Source: Clostridiaceae bacterium
Lineage (GTDB): Bacteria; Bacillota; Clostridia; Saccharofermentanales; DTU023
Direction: 5' to 3'
Length of the DNA: 64,000 bases
NCBI GenBank assembly: GCA_012800435.1
Contig: JAAZJH010000072.1
Coordinates: 1 to 64,000 of the forward strand
Of this stretch, positions 63,110-64,000 are shown in pieces (positions within the stretch are counted from its first letter, which is position 1; the number at the start of each line of letters is the position of its first letter). The notes under the pieces were generated by a model. The model ran no database searches and was not told the DNA's origin. It worked only from the letters and a program-made list of their open reading frames with translations. The position numbers were made by a program, and so were the translations under genes.

Positions 63110-64000
63110 ATGTTATCCAATTCATTGCTTAAATTTGCCGCTTCAGAACACTGGCAGGTATATAAAAATGACGCCTGCGTTTTTGGCACTGTTAACGGCT
63201 ATTGCATCACCGCATCCACAAACGAGGCAATAACCACATTTTATGTCCCTGTCGCGGGGATTGCTCCGGAGAATCTCATTGAGCTCACCGTATGGCTTGA
63301 GAAAACACGTTTCCCGCTTATACTGGTCAATTACGAAATGACGGACAATTTCATGGCCATTCGTGCAAAAGACACTGCCTTTTCCGGAACTGCGTCTCAA
63401 ATGAAACGCTTTCTCAATATTCTTACCGACAAACTGAATAAGCTTGATATCGATTCGGAGGCTTGCGCTATTTGCGGACTTCCCTCAGACCAACGCGCAC
63501 TATATGTCGGACTTTTCTGCCATATTCACGGTGACTGCATTCATAAAGTCGGCATTGACTTTACAAACCCAGAGCGTGATGTCCACAATCTCTCCATTTC
63601 TGAAGCGGAGCTACTGATCTTAAATGACGATGCAGACGCTCCTGCAACGGGGACAGACGTTATTCCTCCACTCCCCATCACGGACAAGAGTGACCCGTCG
63701 TCTTCAATTTCAGACGATCAGAATCAGAACGATGACTATTCTGATGTATCAGCAACATGTGAAGATGAGGACATGCCTGAGTCGATACCAAAAGAACGCC
63801 TTGTAAAGCTGGCAGAGCCTTTTATGCTTTATGAAGAGGTTTTCCTTGAAGACCTTGCCGCACTTATCGCAATTCCAAGTGTTCAAGGCGAGAATGAAGA
63901 AGGCGCGCCGTTCGGTCAAGAACCTAAACGCGCACTTGAAACTTTTCTTTCGATAGCCAAACGGATGGGTTTCCATACCGTCAATGTCGACAATGTCGCC
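63110..64000 (+). CDS. Cys-rich N-terminal domain fused to PepV-like M20 peptidase (partial)
   Basis: An open frame of 297 residues running off the window edge without a stop; ATG at 63110 with GGAGG upstream. Residues 1-115 form an unrecognised alpha/beta domain (starting MLSNSLLKFAASEHWQVY). Residues 123-146 hold CAIC and a later C-H-I-H-G-D-C cluster, a likely zinc site. An acidic, low-complexity linker (about 175-230) follows, and from about 240 the sequence reads like the start of a PepV/Sapep M20 dipeptidase: FLEDLAALIAIPSV, then GAPFGQEPKRALETF and a GFHTVNVDN segment. The metal residues of M20 lie beyond the window, so activity cannot be judged. I infer a single fused protein because the frame is continuous. 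Confidence 0.75.
   Translation, partial: MLSNSLLKFAASEHWQVYKNDACVFGTVNGYCITASTNEAITTFYVPVAGIAPENLIELTVWLEKTRFPLILVNYEMTDNFMAIRAKDTAFSGTASQMKRFLNILTDKLNKLDIDSEACAICGLPSDQRALYVGLFCHIHGDCIHKVGIDFTNPERDVHNLSISEAELLILNDDADAPATGTDVIPPLPITDKSDPSSSISDDQNQNDDYSDVSATCEDEDMPESIPKERLVKLAEPFMLYEEVFLEDLAALIAIPSVQGENEEGAPFGQEPKRALETFLSIAKRMGFHTVNVDNVA

Overview
The window is an ordinary stretch of bacterial chromosome carrying about 56 protein genes and one tmRNA gene. I found no rRNA, tRNA, CRISPR array, insertion sequence or prophage. The gene content points to a Gram-positive bacterium of the Bacillota, most likely a Clostridia-like anaerobe. The evidence is a MurT/GatD-like pair, a PASTA-domain kinase with its PP2C phosphatase, a YugP-type zinc peptidase, TmcAL, a YdbC-type PC4 protein, DUF1934, a sortase, a compact proline--tRNA ligase, a short EF-Ts, and many lipoproteins but no outer-membrane genes. 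GC content looks moderate, and TTG and GTG starts with strong Shine-Dalgarno sites are common. No finer taxonomic call is justified from sequence reading alone.

Layout. 1-9.2 kb: a membrane-anchored PP2C-like protein that has lost its metal-binding aspartates; a MurT-like ligase with a GatD-like partner that has lost its catalytic Cys and His; ssrA next to smpB and tsaD; an anchored alpha/beta-hydrolase-like protein without its nucleophile; then dut, zapA and rsmA. 9.1-10.4 kb: a cell-surface SH3/3D-like protein with a poly-threonine linker. 10.5-19.8 kb: a minus-strand lipoprotein and transport locus, the most unusual part of the window. It encodes a 1041-residue lipoprotein built from five sulfite-oxidase-like repeats, a class III binding lipoprotein, a FecCD permease, an ATPase, a second two-repeat lipoprotein, a rhodanese lipoprotein, an FMN-binding-like lipoprotein and a THEP1-like NTPase. 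20-23 kb: a divergent MacB/FtsX-type exporter. 23-29 kb: sugar metabolism (mannitol-dehydrogenase family, ROK kinase, NagA), an orphan ThiF-like E1 and a sortase. 29-34.9 kb: YdbC, glycogen phosphorylase, an orphan A24 prepilin peptidase, a CPBP-like membrane protein and MltG. 35-44.7 kb: der, rpmF, a DUF1934 gene, murI, proS, an unknown lipoprotein, tmcAL, tyrS and rpe. 44.6-55.3 kb: the conserved cluster ispG-priA-def-fmt-yugP-rsmB-prpC-prkC-rpe. 55.3-62.9 kb: the conserved cluster rpsB-tsf-pyrH-frr-uppS-cdsA-dxr-rseP, joined to ispG. 63.1 kb to the end: the start of an unusual fusion of a Cys-rich domain to a PepV-like M20 peptidase.

How the parts fit. Much of the window serves cell-envelope growth (UppS, CdsA, Dxr, IspG, MurI, MltG, PrkC/PrpC, MurT/GatD-like, sortase) and translation (S2, EF-Ts, RRF, Fmt, Def, ProS, TyrS, RsmA, RsmB, tmRNA/SmpB, Der). 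The 10.5-19.8 kb locus looks like a surface capture or redox system feeding a B12/siderophore/molybdate-type ABC importer; its substrate is not known. A recurring oddity is the set of proteins keeping an enzyme fold while missing catalytic residues (PP2C-like, GatD-like, alpha/beta-hydrolase-like, CPBP-like).
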